Shown: positions 1 to 6,414, numbered from the stretch's first letter. The stretch: 8,627 bases of DNA from Parcubacteria group bacterium (GCA_041657845.1 JBBABD010000031.1:1-8627), one strand, 5' to 3'. Numbers and translations: made by a program. Notes: generated by a model from the letters alone, not told the origin.

Positions 1-15
1 TAAATCTAATTCTTA

Positions 16-1050
16 TTATAATTGCTTTCTTAAATATTCTGCTGCTGCCTCCGGCTGGATAGTGGAAATTTCAATTCCAGTTTGAAGCTCGAATCCCGCC
101 CAAGTCGCCGTGTGCGGCAAAATCTCAATGTGCCAATGATAATGTGGATAATCTTTTCCATCGCAGGGAGAGGTGTGAATATAAAAATTATACGGAGGAT
201 TATTTAACGCGCTATATATTGAATACATCGCTTTCTTGAAAACCTCGGCCAATTTGATTTTTTCTTCATTGGTAATCCTTTCAAAATAAGGTTTGTGCTT
301 CTTCGGCATTACCCAAACTTCGAATGCCGCCCTCGAGGCAAAAGGACAAAAAGCGATAAACTCATCATTTTCAAAAATAATTCTTTTTTTGTGCTCGCTT
401 TCATATTCCGCCTGAAGACAATAAACACATCCCTTGTTGCTTTTATAATATCTTTCTGCTCCTTGAAGCTCCAATGCAACATAAGGAGAAATAACCGGAA
501 TTGCAACAAGCTGCGAATGAGGATGAACAATGGAAGCGCCTACCTCTTTCCCGTGATTATGAAATATTCCGATATAATCAACTCCTTTTCTGTTCATCAG
601 ATCGATGTATCTGTCTTGATAGGCATCAAATACCTCCGCAATTTCTATTTCCTTGAGAAGCGGAATGTGATTGTAATGGTCTCTGGTTGCAATAACTTCG
701 TGATATCCGAATCCATCCATTGAAAAATAAGGGCCTTCTCCGATTTTTTTCAAGTCTCCTTCTTGGGAAAAAGCCGGAAATTTGTTGGGAAAGACGCGAA
801 GCGACCAATCTCCATCAGGTCTTTCGTAAATCAAGGAATCTTTTCCTTGCCCCGACTTTTCCGGATCGCAGAAAAGACATTCGTCTATGTCAATATCGTT
901 TTTAACTTCTTCTCCTTTGCCATTTTTTGAAAAATCCTCCGGCCGCTTGGCTCTGCCTGTTGCAATTACCACCCAATCACCTGTCACAATATCCTGCCTC
1001 AATTCTGAATGGCTGCTAGTTTTAGATTTATTTTCTATTTTTGTTTTCAC
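16..1050 (-). CDS. galT: Galactose-1-phosphate uridylyltransferase (GalT-like, HIT superfamily)
   Basis: The 344-residue protein has the two-lobed GalT architecture. The N-terminal lobe opens with the family pattern ELRQDIVTGDWVVIA (residues 16-30) and has a zinc-type CxxC at C58/C61. The active site is HPHSQ at 176-180, in which H178 should be the histidine that becomes uridylylated. The C-terminal lobe has a second CxxC (C208/C211) and a histidine-rich HYHWHIEILP segment near the end, typical of the HIT fold. Known family chemistry is exchange of UMP between UDP-glucose and galactose-1-phosphate in the cytoplasm (Leloir pathway). The length is normal. The start is GTG, with no Shine-Dalgarno site upstream, and the first 15 residues are poorly conserved, so the exact start is uncertain. 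It lies 92 bp downstream of a glycosyltransferase gene, which suits a role in supplying sugar nucleotides. It could instead be a related nucleotide-sugar phosphorylase or adenylyltransferase, because substrate specificity cannot be read from these motifs. Confidence 0.88.
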   Translation of the reverse strand: MKTKIENKSKTSSHSELRQDIVTGDWVVIATGRAKRPEDFSKNGKGEEVKNDIDIDECLFCDPEKSGQGKDSLIYERPDGDWSLRVFPNKFPAFSQEGDLKKIGEGPYFSMDGFGYHEVIATRDHYNHIPLLKEIEIAEVFDAYQDRYIDLMNRKGVDYIGIFHNHGKEVGASIVHPHSQLVAIPVISPYVALELQGAERYYKSNKGCVYCLQAEYESEHKKRIIFENDEFIAFCPFASRAAFEVWVMPKKHKPYFERITNEEKIKLAEVFKKAMYSIYSALNNPPYNFYIHTSPCDGKDYPHYHWHIEILPHTATWAGFELQTGIEISTIQPEAAAEYLRKQL

Positions 1051-1095
1051 CGTATTTATTTGTGCTTAAATTTCTAATTTCCAAAGTTTAATTGA

Positions 1096-1144
1096 TTGAA
1101 AAATTGTAAATTATTTGAAAATTGTAAATTGAAAATTGAAAATT
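1096..1144. repeat. AT-rich short tandem repeat between galT and the upstream gene
   Basis: Three imperfect copies of a 16-bp unit, TTGAAAATTGTAAATT, lie at about 1096-1112, 1115-1130 and 1129-1144. The last two overlap slightly. The third copy has GAAAATT in place of GTAAATT and runs into the stop codon of the glycosyltransferase gene. It fills most of the 92-bp gap before galT. No terminator-like GC stem or clear promoter is visible here, so galT may be read through from upstream. Confidence 0.6.
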
Positions 1145-1892
1145 ACTTTAAATTGTATTTCCCCGTCATCAACCTCCATTTTACCTGAAATAATTCTTTT
1201 AATGTCTGAAAATAACCGCTGATTCCCACCGTGCTCTGCCCTGAATCGTTCCATGTGACAGGAACTTCGATGATTTTATATCCCATTTTTTTTCCAATCG
1301 CTAAAATCTCAAAATCACCGCCCCATTTGATAGCCTTCATTTGTGGAATTATTTTTTCTACAACCTCCTGGGACAAAACCTTGAATCCGCATTGGGTATC
1401 CTTGATTCCGCGAAGGTCTAATGTGAATTGTATTAGCAAGTTTCCTAAATCACCAAGCATTTCTTTAATTTTTGGCTGATGTTTTTCAATTTTCGACTGC
1501 TGCAAATCTCGAGATCCAATTATAATATGTTCGTTTAATTTAATATGCTCCCAAAATTTTTCCAAATTATCAATGGAGGTTGCACCATCGGCATCAGTAA
1601 AAAGTCTGAATTTTCCTCTTGCTTTCAGAAGTCCTTCCTGAACAGAAAACAACTTGCCTCTGTTTTCCTTACGATCAATAAATATAAAATCAGGCTCAAT
1701 CTCACAATAGCTTTTAATAACCTTAGCGGTATCATCTTTCGATCCATCATTAACAATAACCACTTCATAAGAAACACCTTTGTCCAGAAAATATTTTTTG
1801 ATATTTTGCAAGTGCTCTTTAATCCCAAAACCTTTTCGGCTTGCCTCGTTATAAGCCGGAATAACAATCGATAACAAAATTGGTTCGTCCAT
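1143..1892 (-). CDS. Family 2 glycosyltransferase, ALG5/DPM1-like (copy 1)
   Basis: This 249-residue protein is a single GT-A catalytic domain with no membrane segment or signal peptide, so it should act at the cytoplasmic face. Visible GT2 features are the N-terminal strand LSIVIPAYNE (7-16), the nucleotide-binding NDGS around D49, and the metal-binding DxD motif in TDADGATS (D100/D102). A later DTQCGFKV segment is shared with polyprenyl-phosphate glucosyl- and mannosyltransferases. The family transfers a hexose from a UDP- or GDP-sugar to dolichyl or undecaprenyl phosphate, or to a glycan. The ATG start places the first beta-strand normally, although no Shine-Dalgarno site precedes it. The gene next to it upstream is a paralogue with the same C-terminal TGKYNLK ending. 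Donor and acceptor cannot be deduced from sequence alone. Confidence 0.85.
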   Translation of the reverse strand: MDEPILLSIVIPAYNEASRKGFGIKEHLQNIKKYFLDKGVSYEVVIVNDGSKDDTAKVIKSYCEIEPDFIFIDRKENRGKLFSVQEGLLKARGKFRLFTDADGATSIDNLEKFWEHIKLNEHIIIGSRDLQQSKIEKHQPKIKEMLGDLGNLLIQFTLDLRGIKDTQCGFKVLSQEVVEKIIPQMKAIKWGGDFEILAIGKKMGYKIIEVPVTWNDSGQSTVGISGYFQTLKELFQVKWRLMTGKYNLK

Positions 1893-1937
1893 ATTGTTTG
1901 CTGATAAATACTTAAAAACTAGCCATCCTATAAAGTA

Positions 1938-1965
1938 ATTATACCATATAATATGCTATTTTCAA
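1938..1965 (-). promoter_or_regulatory. Candidate extended -10 promoter for glycosyltransferase copy 1
   Basis: On the minus strand there is TTGAAA (1960-1965), a 16-bp spacer and a perfect TATAAT (1938-1943). TGG directly before the -10 box makes an extended -10 element. The predicted start near 1931 leaves a leader of about 39 nt before the ATG at 1892. It sits in the 112-bp gap between the two glycosyltransferase genes. Chance matches are common in AT-rich DNA, but the perfect -10 with extension is better than average. Confidence 0.55.
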
Positions 1966-2004
1966 TGCCATTTTTTTGCAAATAATCCAGATATTTCAGA
2001 TTAA

Positions 2005-2757
2005 CTATTTGGCTTTCAGATTATATTTTCCGGTCAAAAGCCCGTATCTAGTCTTAAACAAATCAACGAGCGATTGAATGAAGCTATTCGGTCCAAATAA
2101 AGTCACCGTTGATCCTTCTTCGTTGAGCCAACGAACCGGCATTTGTTTTATTTTAAATCCAAGAACCTCGGCAAGTTTTATTAATTCAAAATCAAAACCG
2201 AACCGATCTACTGTCATCTTTTTGACAACTTCATCAACAGCTTTCCCAGAAATTATTTTGAATCCGCATTGAGTATCTGAATATTTCCAAAGTCCCAATA
2301 TTATTTTTATCATTAGATTTCCGATTTTCCCCATAGTTTCCCGCATTTTACCCTGATGTATTTGGACAAAAGCTCCCTCAATATATCGCGATCCAATTAC
2401 TATATCGTATCCATTTTCCATTTCCGGCAAAAATTTGTCAAGATGGGTTATTGAAGTCGAACCGTCCGCATCCATAAAAAGCCTGCGTTTTCCCTTGGCT
2501 TCCAGAAGGCCCTGACGAACCGAACATCCTTTTCCATGATTTTCCTTGTTTTCAATGACGCGAAAATTTTTGATTCGGTTAGCATAATTTTTCACTATTT
2601 CTCCGGTATTATCAGGAGAGCCATCTAATACAACTATGATCTCCCACTCATAATTCTTGTCATTGAAATACTTTTGGATTTCGAGAAGCGTTCTCCCTAT
2701 CCTTTCTTCGTCTTTATAAGCCGGAACAACCACCGACAAGTATGGCTGATTTTCCAT
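2005..2757 (-). CDS. Family 2 glycosyltransferase, ALG5/DPM1-like (copy 2)
   Basis: This 250-residue GT-A fold enzyme is a paralogue of the neighbouring copy 1. It shows the strand LSVVVPAYKDEERIG (7-21), the nucleotide-binding LDGS (D45) and the DxD motif MDADGSTS (D96/D98). It also has DTQCGFKI and the shared C-terminal ending GLLTGKYNLK. There is no transmembrane helix, so it is a soluble or peripheral catalytic domain. The family is known for adding glucose or mannose to a polyprenyl-phosphate carrier. It follows uvrA after 55 bp but has its own candidate promoter overlapping the end of uvrA, so it need not be co-transcribed with the repair gene. The two copies differ widely, which indicates an old duplication and possibly different substrates. 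Confidence 0.86.
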   Translation of the reverse strand: MENQPYLSVVVPAYKDEERIGRTLLEIQKYFNDKNYEWEIIVVLDGSPDNTGEIVKNYANRIKNFRVIENKENHGKGCSVRQGLLEAKGKRRLFMDADGSTSITHLDKFLPEMENGYDIVIGSRYIEGAFVQIHQGKMRETMGKIGNLMIKIILGLWKYSDTQCGFKIISGKAVDEVVKKMTVDRFGFDFELIKLAEVLGFKIKQMPVRWLNEEGSTVTLFGPNSFIQSLVDLFKTRYGLLTGKYNLKAK

Positions 2758-2795
2758 TTTTTACATTCTTATTGATTACAAGTTTTCTTGATTAA

Positions 2796-2824
2796 AGTAT
2801 AGCATAAATATGTCATTTCCTCAA
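2796..2824 (-). promoter_or_regulatory. Candidate extended -10 promoter for glycosyltransferase copy 2
   Basis: On the minus strand there is TTGAGG (2819-2824), a 17-bp spacer and TATACT (2796-2801). TGC before the -10 box makes an extended -10 element. The -35 box lies within the last codons of uvrA. The expected start near 2789 gives a leader of about 32 nt. No Shine-Dalgarno site follows. Confidence 0.5.
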
Positions 2825-5719
2825 AAACTCTTTCAAGTATTTCCCTGTATAGCTTTCTTCGGTATATTTCGCCACTTCTTCCGGCGTTCCAGTGACGATT
2901 ATTCGACCGCCTTGGTCTCCGCCTTCGGGACCAAGATCTATTATCCAATCGGCAGTTTTAATAACATCCATATTATGCTCAATCACAATTACAGAATTTC
3001 CGGCATCGACCAATCTATTCAAAACATTCAATAATTTCTTGATATCGTCAAAATGCAGTCCAGTAGTCGGTTCGTCGAGAATATACAAAGTGTTTCCGGT
3101 TGAACGCCTGGCTAATTCGGTGGCCAGTTTGATGCGCTGGGCTTCTCCTCCGGAAAGAGTGGTAGCCGATTGGCCAAGATGAATATAGCCCAAGCCCACA
3201 TCTTCCAGAATTTTAAGAACATCGCTGATATTTCCATAACTTTCAAAAAATTCTCCGGCTTCGGTTACTGTCATATCTAAAACATCAGCGATATTTTTTC
3301 CTTTATATTTCACCTGCAAGGTTTCGCTGTTATACCTTTTTCCATGGCAAATATCGCAAGGGAGATAAACATCCGGCATGAATTGCATCTCCACTTTCAA
3401 AAATCCTTCTCCCTGGCAATTGTCGCATCTTCCTCCTCTGACATTAAAAGAAAATCTTCCCGGAAAATATCCCCTGGCTTTCGCATCTTTCGTCTGGGAA
3501 AACAACTCCCGAATTGGCGAAAATAGTCCAGTGTAGGTAGCCGGATTTGATCTTGGCGTCCGTCCAATCGGAGACTGATCAATCATAATAACTTTGTCGA
3601 CATATTGCGAACCGATAATTTCCTGGTGTTTTCCCGGATGTTCCAGTGATCGCATTATTTTTGAAGACAATGACTTGTACAAAATATCTTCCACCAGCGT
3701 TGATTTTCCACTGCCGGAAACTCCCGTTACGCAAGTAAAAACTTTGAGCGGAAAGGAAGCCGTCACGCTTTTTAAATTATGCTCCGAGGCTCCGCGGACA
3801 ATAATTGATTTTTTGTTTTTTGTCGGCCTTCTGAAATTCGGCGTTTCAATTTTAAGATCGCCTCGCAAATATTTGGCCGTGAGAGACTTTTTGCTTTTCA
3901 TCACTTCTTCCGGCGAACCTTGGGAAACTATTTCTCCGCCTAATTTCCCCGCTCCCGGCCCAATATCTACCAACCAATCCGCCGCGCGCATCGTCTCTTC
4001 ATCGTGTTCGATAACAATCAAGGTATTCCCGATATCGCGGAGCTGGAGCAAAGTTTTAAGAAGTTTTTCATTGTCGCGGGCGTGCAGACCAATTGACGGT
4101 TCATCAAGAATGTACAGCACCCCGACTAATTGTGATCCGATTTGCGAAGCCAATCTGATGCGCTGAGCCTCTCCTCCGGCTAAAGTATTGGCGCTTCGAG
4201 CCAATGTCAAATAACCCAACCCTACGTTTTCCAAAAATCCAAGCCGGGCTTCGATTTCCTTGAGTATCCTTCCGGCAATCATTTTTTCCCTTTCATTAGG
4301 TTTAAATTCTCTAAAAAATTTAAGCGAATCTTTGACGCTTATTATTGATATTTCATATATATTCCTTCCTCCTACTGTTACCAACAGTACTTCCGGTTTA
4401 TAGCGCGCTCCTCGGCAAGTAGAGCAAGGACTTTGGGACATATATTTTTCAATATCCGCTCTAACTGCATCCGAATCGGTTTTTTTGTATCTATCCTGCA
4501 AATATCCAGTCACGCCTTTCCATTCCATATTATATTTCCAAACTGATCCGGTTTTGGAACGAAGCGTTACCGGAATATCATCCGGCTCTTCGTCGCCATA
4601 AGTTAAAATGTCGAGTTGTTTTTTTGGCAAATCGCGCAGGCGAACGTTATCCGGAATATGATAAAAATTGCAAACCGCCCGAAGAATCGTTCCCTGCCAG
4701 TTGTTTTTTTTGTAACTCCAAGGCATTATTCCTCCCTCAGCAATAGTTTTATTCTTGTCGGGAATTGCCAAGTCGGGATCAATTTCCTTTTTCGTTCCCA
4801 GCCCTTCGCAGGAAGGACATGCGCCAAAAGGAGAATTAAAGGAAAACAGCCTCGGCTCCAGCGGTGGAAATTCAATCTCATGGATCGGGCAAGATAATTT
4901 TTGGTTGTAAACAACCTCTTTATCGCCAAGGTTCAACCTTAGCTTTACTAAGGTTGAACCTTGTTTAGCCTTAACTTTCACTAAACCTTCAGAAAGTTTC
5001 AGCGCCTTTTCCACATCTTCAAATATCCTTGAAATATTTTCGTCGCTAATTTTTACCATATCGACCACGATATCAATCTTGTGTTTTTTGTATCTTTCAA
5101 GGGGAATTTTTGTTTTGGGATTGAGTTCGTATTTTTTTCCGTTTACATAAGCACTGGAAAATCCGCGCTTAAACATATCTAAAAGTAAAGTTGAATATTC
5201 TCCTTTTCGATCGCGAACAATGGGACTCAGAATTTCAATTTCCAAATCCCCCTCTCCCTTTGGGAGAGGGGCTAGGGGTGAGGGTACTCCTATTTCTATG
5301 ATTCTGTCCACTATTTCATCGGTTGATAATTTAGTAATTTCCCGACCGCAAACAGGACAGTGAGGAATTCCAATTTTGGCATATAGAAGTCGCAGATAAT
5401 CGTGAATTTCCGTCACGGTTCCGACTGTGGAACGCGGATTATGCGAGGCCGCTTTCTGGTCAATAGAAATTGCCGGAGATAATCCTTCAATGTGATCGAC
5501 GTCCGGTTTGTCCATTTGCCCCAAAAACTGCCGGGCATAACTCGACAAACTTTCCAAATATCTTCTCTGCCCTTCGGCGAAAATGGTATCAAAAGCCAGC
5601 GTACTCTTTCCTGATCCGCTAATTCCCGTAAAAACAATAAACTTGTTTCTTGGAAGCTCAAGATCAATATTTTTCAGATTATGTTCCCGAGCACCTTTTA
5701 TAATTATTTTATCTTTCAT
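2813..5719 (-). CDS. uvrA: Excinuclease ABC subunit A (UvrA)
   Basis: UvrA is the DNA-damage sensor ATPase of nucleotide excision repair; as a dimer it scans DNA with UvrB and loads UvrB at lesions. This 968-residue protein has both ABC modules. Module 1 has Walker A GISGSGKS (32-39), signature LAGGE (513-517) and Walker B with D539/E540. Module 2 has Walker A GVSGSGKS (666-673), signature LSGGE (855-859) and Walker B with D882/E883. Zinc-type pairs are visible at C121/C124, C277/H280 with C301/C304, C432/C435, and C765/C768 with C788/C791. The CxxH at 277-280 replaces the more usual CxxC. The start is at the conserved N-terminus and the TGA stop falls at the usual C-terminus, so the gene is complete. 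It is somewhat longer than the usual 940 or so residues, partly because palindromic DNA is read in frame at 145-158 and perhaps at 253-265. No Shine-Dalgarno site precedes the ATG. Confidence 0.98.
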   Translation of the reverse strand: MKDKIIIKGAREHNLKNIDLELPRNKFIVFTGISGSGKSTLAFDTIFAEGQRRYLESLSSYARQFLGQMDKPDVDHIEGLSPAISIDQKAASHNPRSTVGTVTEIHDYLRLLYAKIGIPHCPVCGREITKLSTDEIVDRIIEIGVPSPLAPLPKGEGDLEIEILSPIVRDRKGEYSTLLLDMFKRGFSSAYVNGKKYELNPKTKIPLERYKKHKIDIVVDMVKISDENISRIFEDVEKALKLSEGLVKVKAKQGSTLVKLRLNLGDKEVVYNQKLSCPIHEIEFPPLEPRLFSFNSPFGACPSCEGLGTKKEIDPDLAIPDKNKTIAEGGIMPWSYKKNNWQGTILRAVCNFYHIPDNVRLRDLPKKQLDILTYGDEEPDDIPVTLRSKTGSVWKYNMEWKGVTGYLQDRYKKTDSDAVRADIEKYMSQSPCSTCRGARYKPEVLLVTVGGRNIYEISIISVKDSLKFFREFKPNEREKMIAGRILKEIEARLGFLENVGLGYLTLARSANTLAGGEAQRIRLASQIGSQLVGVLYILDEPSIGLHARDNEKLLKTLLQLRDIGNTLIVIEHDEETMRAADWLVDIGPGAGKLGGEIVSQGSPEEVMKSKKSLTAKYLRGDLKIETPNFRRPTKNKKSIIVRGASEHNLKSVTASFPLKVFTCVTGVSGSGKSTLVEDILYKSLSSKIMRSLEHPGKHQEIIGSQYVDKVIMIDQSPIGRTPRSNPATYTGLFSPIRELFSQTKDAKARGYFPGRFSFNVRGGRCDNCQGEGFLKVEMQFMPDVYLPCDICHGKRYNSETLQVKYKGKNIADVLDMTVTEAGEFFESYGNISDVLKILEDVGLGYIHLGQSATTLSGGEAQRIKLATELARRSTGNTLYILDEPTTGLHFDDIKKLLNVLNRLVDAGNSVIVIEHNMDVIKTADWIIDLGPEGGDQGGRIIVTGTPEEVAKYTEESYTGKYLKEFLRK
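4927..4963. repeat. Perfect 16-bp inverted repeat read in frame within uvrA
   Basis: CAAGGTTCAACCTTAG (4927-4942) is followed by a 5-base loop, CTTTA, and then its exact reverse complement (4948-4963). In uvrA it encodes residues 253-265, QGSTLVKLRLNLG, in the stretch just before the CxxH zinc pair, where UvrA proteins vary in length. A weaker 6-bp inverted repeat, GTTTAG (4963-4968) with CTAAAC (4981-4986), lies alongside. A 16-bp perfect stem inside coding sequence is not expected by chance. Confidence 0.85.
5248..5284. repeat. GC-rich palindromic repeat inserted in frame in uvrA
   Basis: CCCCTCTCCC (5249-5258), loop TTT, and GGGAGAGGGG (5262-5271) form a perfect 10-bp stem. A conserved-looking tail, CTAGGGGTGAGGG, follows at 5272-5284. 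Read on the minus strand it encodes VPSPLAPLPKGEGD (residues 145-158). These residues fall between the DEIVDRIIE helix and the LSPIVRDRKGEY strand, where UvrA normally has only a short LPEG-type turn. Base composition is much richer in GC than the surrounding coding sequence. The element resembles dispersed short palindromic repeats seen in many bacterial genomes; the number of copies in this genome cannot be judged from one window. Confidence 0.8.
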
Positions 5720-5853
5720 GAAATTTTATTAAAAAATTCGCAGAGAACGCCAAAAACTTCCCCTTTTGCGGGTACTTTATATATACAACATTACTACACT
5801 TACATACTTAAATCAATTTCTATTTTTCAGAGATTTAATAGATTTATAATGAT

Positions 5854-5882
5854 ATCATATCACTTATTTGCCCAATTGTCAC
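5854..5882 (-). promoter_or_regulatory. Candidate uvrA promoter
   Basis: On the minus strand there is GTGACA (5877-5882), an exact 17-bp spacer and TATGAT (5854-5859), each one mismatch from the sigma-70 consensus. The predicted start near 5847 leaves an untranslated leader of about 128 nt before uvrA. The -10 box overlaps a perfect 10-bp palindrome, ATGATATCAT (5849-5858), which could be an operator. No recognised LexA box is visible. The remaining leader (5720-5846) is AT-rich and shows no strong stem-loop. Confidence 0.6.
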
Positions 5883-5900
5883 TTGTGAATAACTTTTGAC

Positions 5901-5947
5901 AAAATTAAAAGGAGGTGAAAAAACAGCTCGTTAAGCTTTCACCTCCT
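5901..5947 (-). terminator. Intrinsic terminator after the thioredoxin-like gene
   Basis: Two bases after the TAA stop (5949-5951), the minus strand reads AGGAGGTGAAA (5937-5947), a 16-nt loop (5921-5936), then TTTCACCTCCT (5910-5920) and a T-rich tract (5901-5909). The 11-bp stem is perfect, and a small AGCT/AGCT stem may extend it inside the loop. The T-tract is on one side only, so it acts on minus-strand transcripts. It separates the uvrB/thioredoxin-like unit from uvrA. Confidence 0.85.
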
Positions 5948-5948
5948 A

Positions 5949-6296
5949 TTAAGCGCTTACGCTTCCTCCCTCCCTTATTAATATTTCTTCGGGATTATCG
6001 GGATCGAACTTCATCGATCTGAACTTTCCTCCTTTGATAAGTACAATAGCCGGACAACAAATCAGATTAAAACTCCTCACAATATCCTTCAAAGACAAAT
6101 CCCCTTTCTGCCCTTCCAAGATGACAAGATGGACGTTTCCTGAAATTCTTGTTGCGATTCCAGGCAGAACATTTTTCATCAGATACTCGGAATCAAGACA
6201 CTTATCCGAACCAAATATCATGATTGAGGTTTCTTTCCGGGCACTCAACACCAGATGCAAAAAATCCCAACAGCTAGTTTTGAAAATTCCTCCCAT
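5949..6296 (-). CDS. Small protein with a degenerate thioredoxin-like fold, function unknown
   Basis: This 115-residue protein is not a recognised family member. Its pattern fits a thioredoxin fold: strand SIMIFGSDKC (24-33), a helix carrying CLDS (33-36) where thioredoxins have CxxC, a central strand NVHLVIL (54-60), and an ICCPAIVLIKGGK segment (79-91) with P82 placed like the invariant cis-proline. Only the first catalytic cysteine is kept, so classical disulfide exchange is unlikely. C33 could still act as a single-cysteine thiol, and C80/C81 next to the proline are unusual. There is no signal peptide or membrane segment, so it should be cytoplasmic. The start is strongly supported by a perfect Shine-Dalgarno site. 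It lies between uvrB and uvrA with its own terminator. A link to repair is suggested only by position. The fold call is an inference from the pattern, without a profile search. Confidence 0.7.
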   Translation of the reverse strand: MGGIFKTSCWDFLHLVLSARKETSIMIFGSDKCLDSEYLMKNVLPGIATRISGNVHLVILEGQKGDLSLKDIVRSFNLICCPAIVLIKGGKFRSMKFDPDNPEEILIREGGSVSA

Positions 6297-6302
6297 ATTT
6301 AT

Positions 6303-6311
6303 TCACCTCCT
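6303..6311 (-). promoter_or_regulatory. Perfect Shine-Dalgarno site of the thioredoxin-like gene
   Basis: AGGAGGTGA lies upstream of the ATG at 6296, with 9 nt between the end of AGGAGG and the start codon. It is fully complementary to the conserved 3' tail of 16S rRNA. No other gene in the window has a comparable site, so this one decides the start and suggests strong initiation. Confidence 0.9.
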
Positions 6312-6357
6312 CTTAGGGACATTGACATTAAAGAGCAGCTACTTGTATGTAATATGA

Positions 6358-6386
6358 AAGCTAACAGAATATAGTATCTTGGTCAA
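6358..6386 (-). promoter_or_regulatory. Weak candidate promoter for the thioredoxin-like gene
   Basis: TTGACC (6381-6386), a 17-bp spacer and TAGCTT (6358-6363) lie on the minus strand, giving a leader of about 55 nt. The -35 box is good and the -10 box is poor. Read-through from uvrB is an equally good explanation, since no terminator is visible between the two genes. Confidence 0.3.
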
Positions 6387-6388
6387 TG

Positions 6389-6414
6389 GTCTATTTTAGC
6401 TGTGTCTATTTTAG
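6389..6414. repeat. 15-nt tandem duplication over the uvrB stop codon
   Basis: GTCTATTTTAG occurs at 6389-6399 and again at 6404-6414, exactly 15 bp apart. On the minus strand the uvrB end reads CAA CTA AAA TAG ACA followed by CAG CTA AAA TAG. The last five codons including the stop are thus duplicated in the same frame, giving tandem stops. Confidence 0.75.

Noticed and set aside
295..723. 142-codon open frame on the plus strand within galT
   Set aside because: It is antisense to a well-conserved GalT and low in complexity, with no motif and no start signal.
3594..4166. 190-codon open frame on the plus strand within uvrA
   Set aside because: It is antisense to the strongly conserved UvrA ATPase region, has no ribosome-binding site and encodes no recognisable domain; it is a by-product of UvrA codon use.
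4927..5284. The palindromes in uvrA as a CRISPR array or as terminators
   Set aside because: There are only two, with unrelated sequences and no regular spacers, and neither is followed by a T-tract. Both are read in frame by an otherwise intact uvrA.
5248..5284. uvrA broken by the palindrome
   Set aside because: The frame stays open on both sides, and all downstream ATPase and zinc motifs are present and in the right order.
5884..5892. Perfect DnaA-box match TTATTCACA on the minus strand in an AT-rich gap
   Set aside because: Only a single box is present, with no cluster, no dnaA or dnaN nearby and no second motif. One 9-mer in AT-rich DNA is weak evidence for an origin.
5916..6023. Plus-strand GTG-initiated ORF of about 35 codons starting in GGAGGTGAAA
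   Set aside because: The purine-rich box overlaps the start codon, leaving no spacing. The frame runs antisense through the terminator and the end of the thioredoxin-like gene, and its product resembles nothing.
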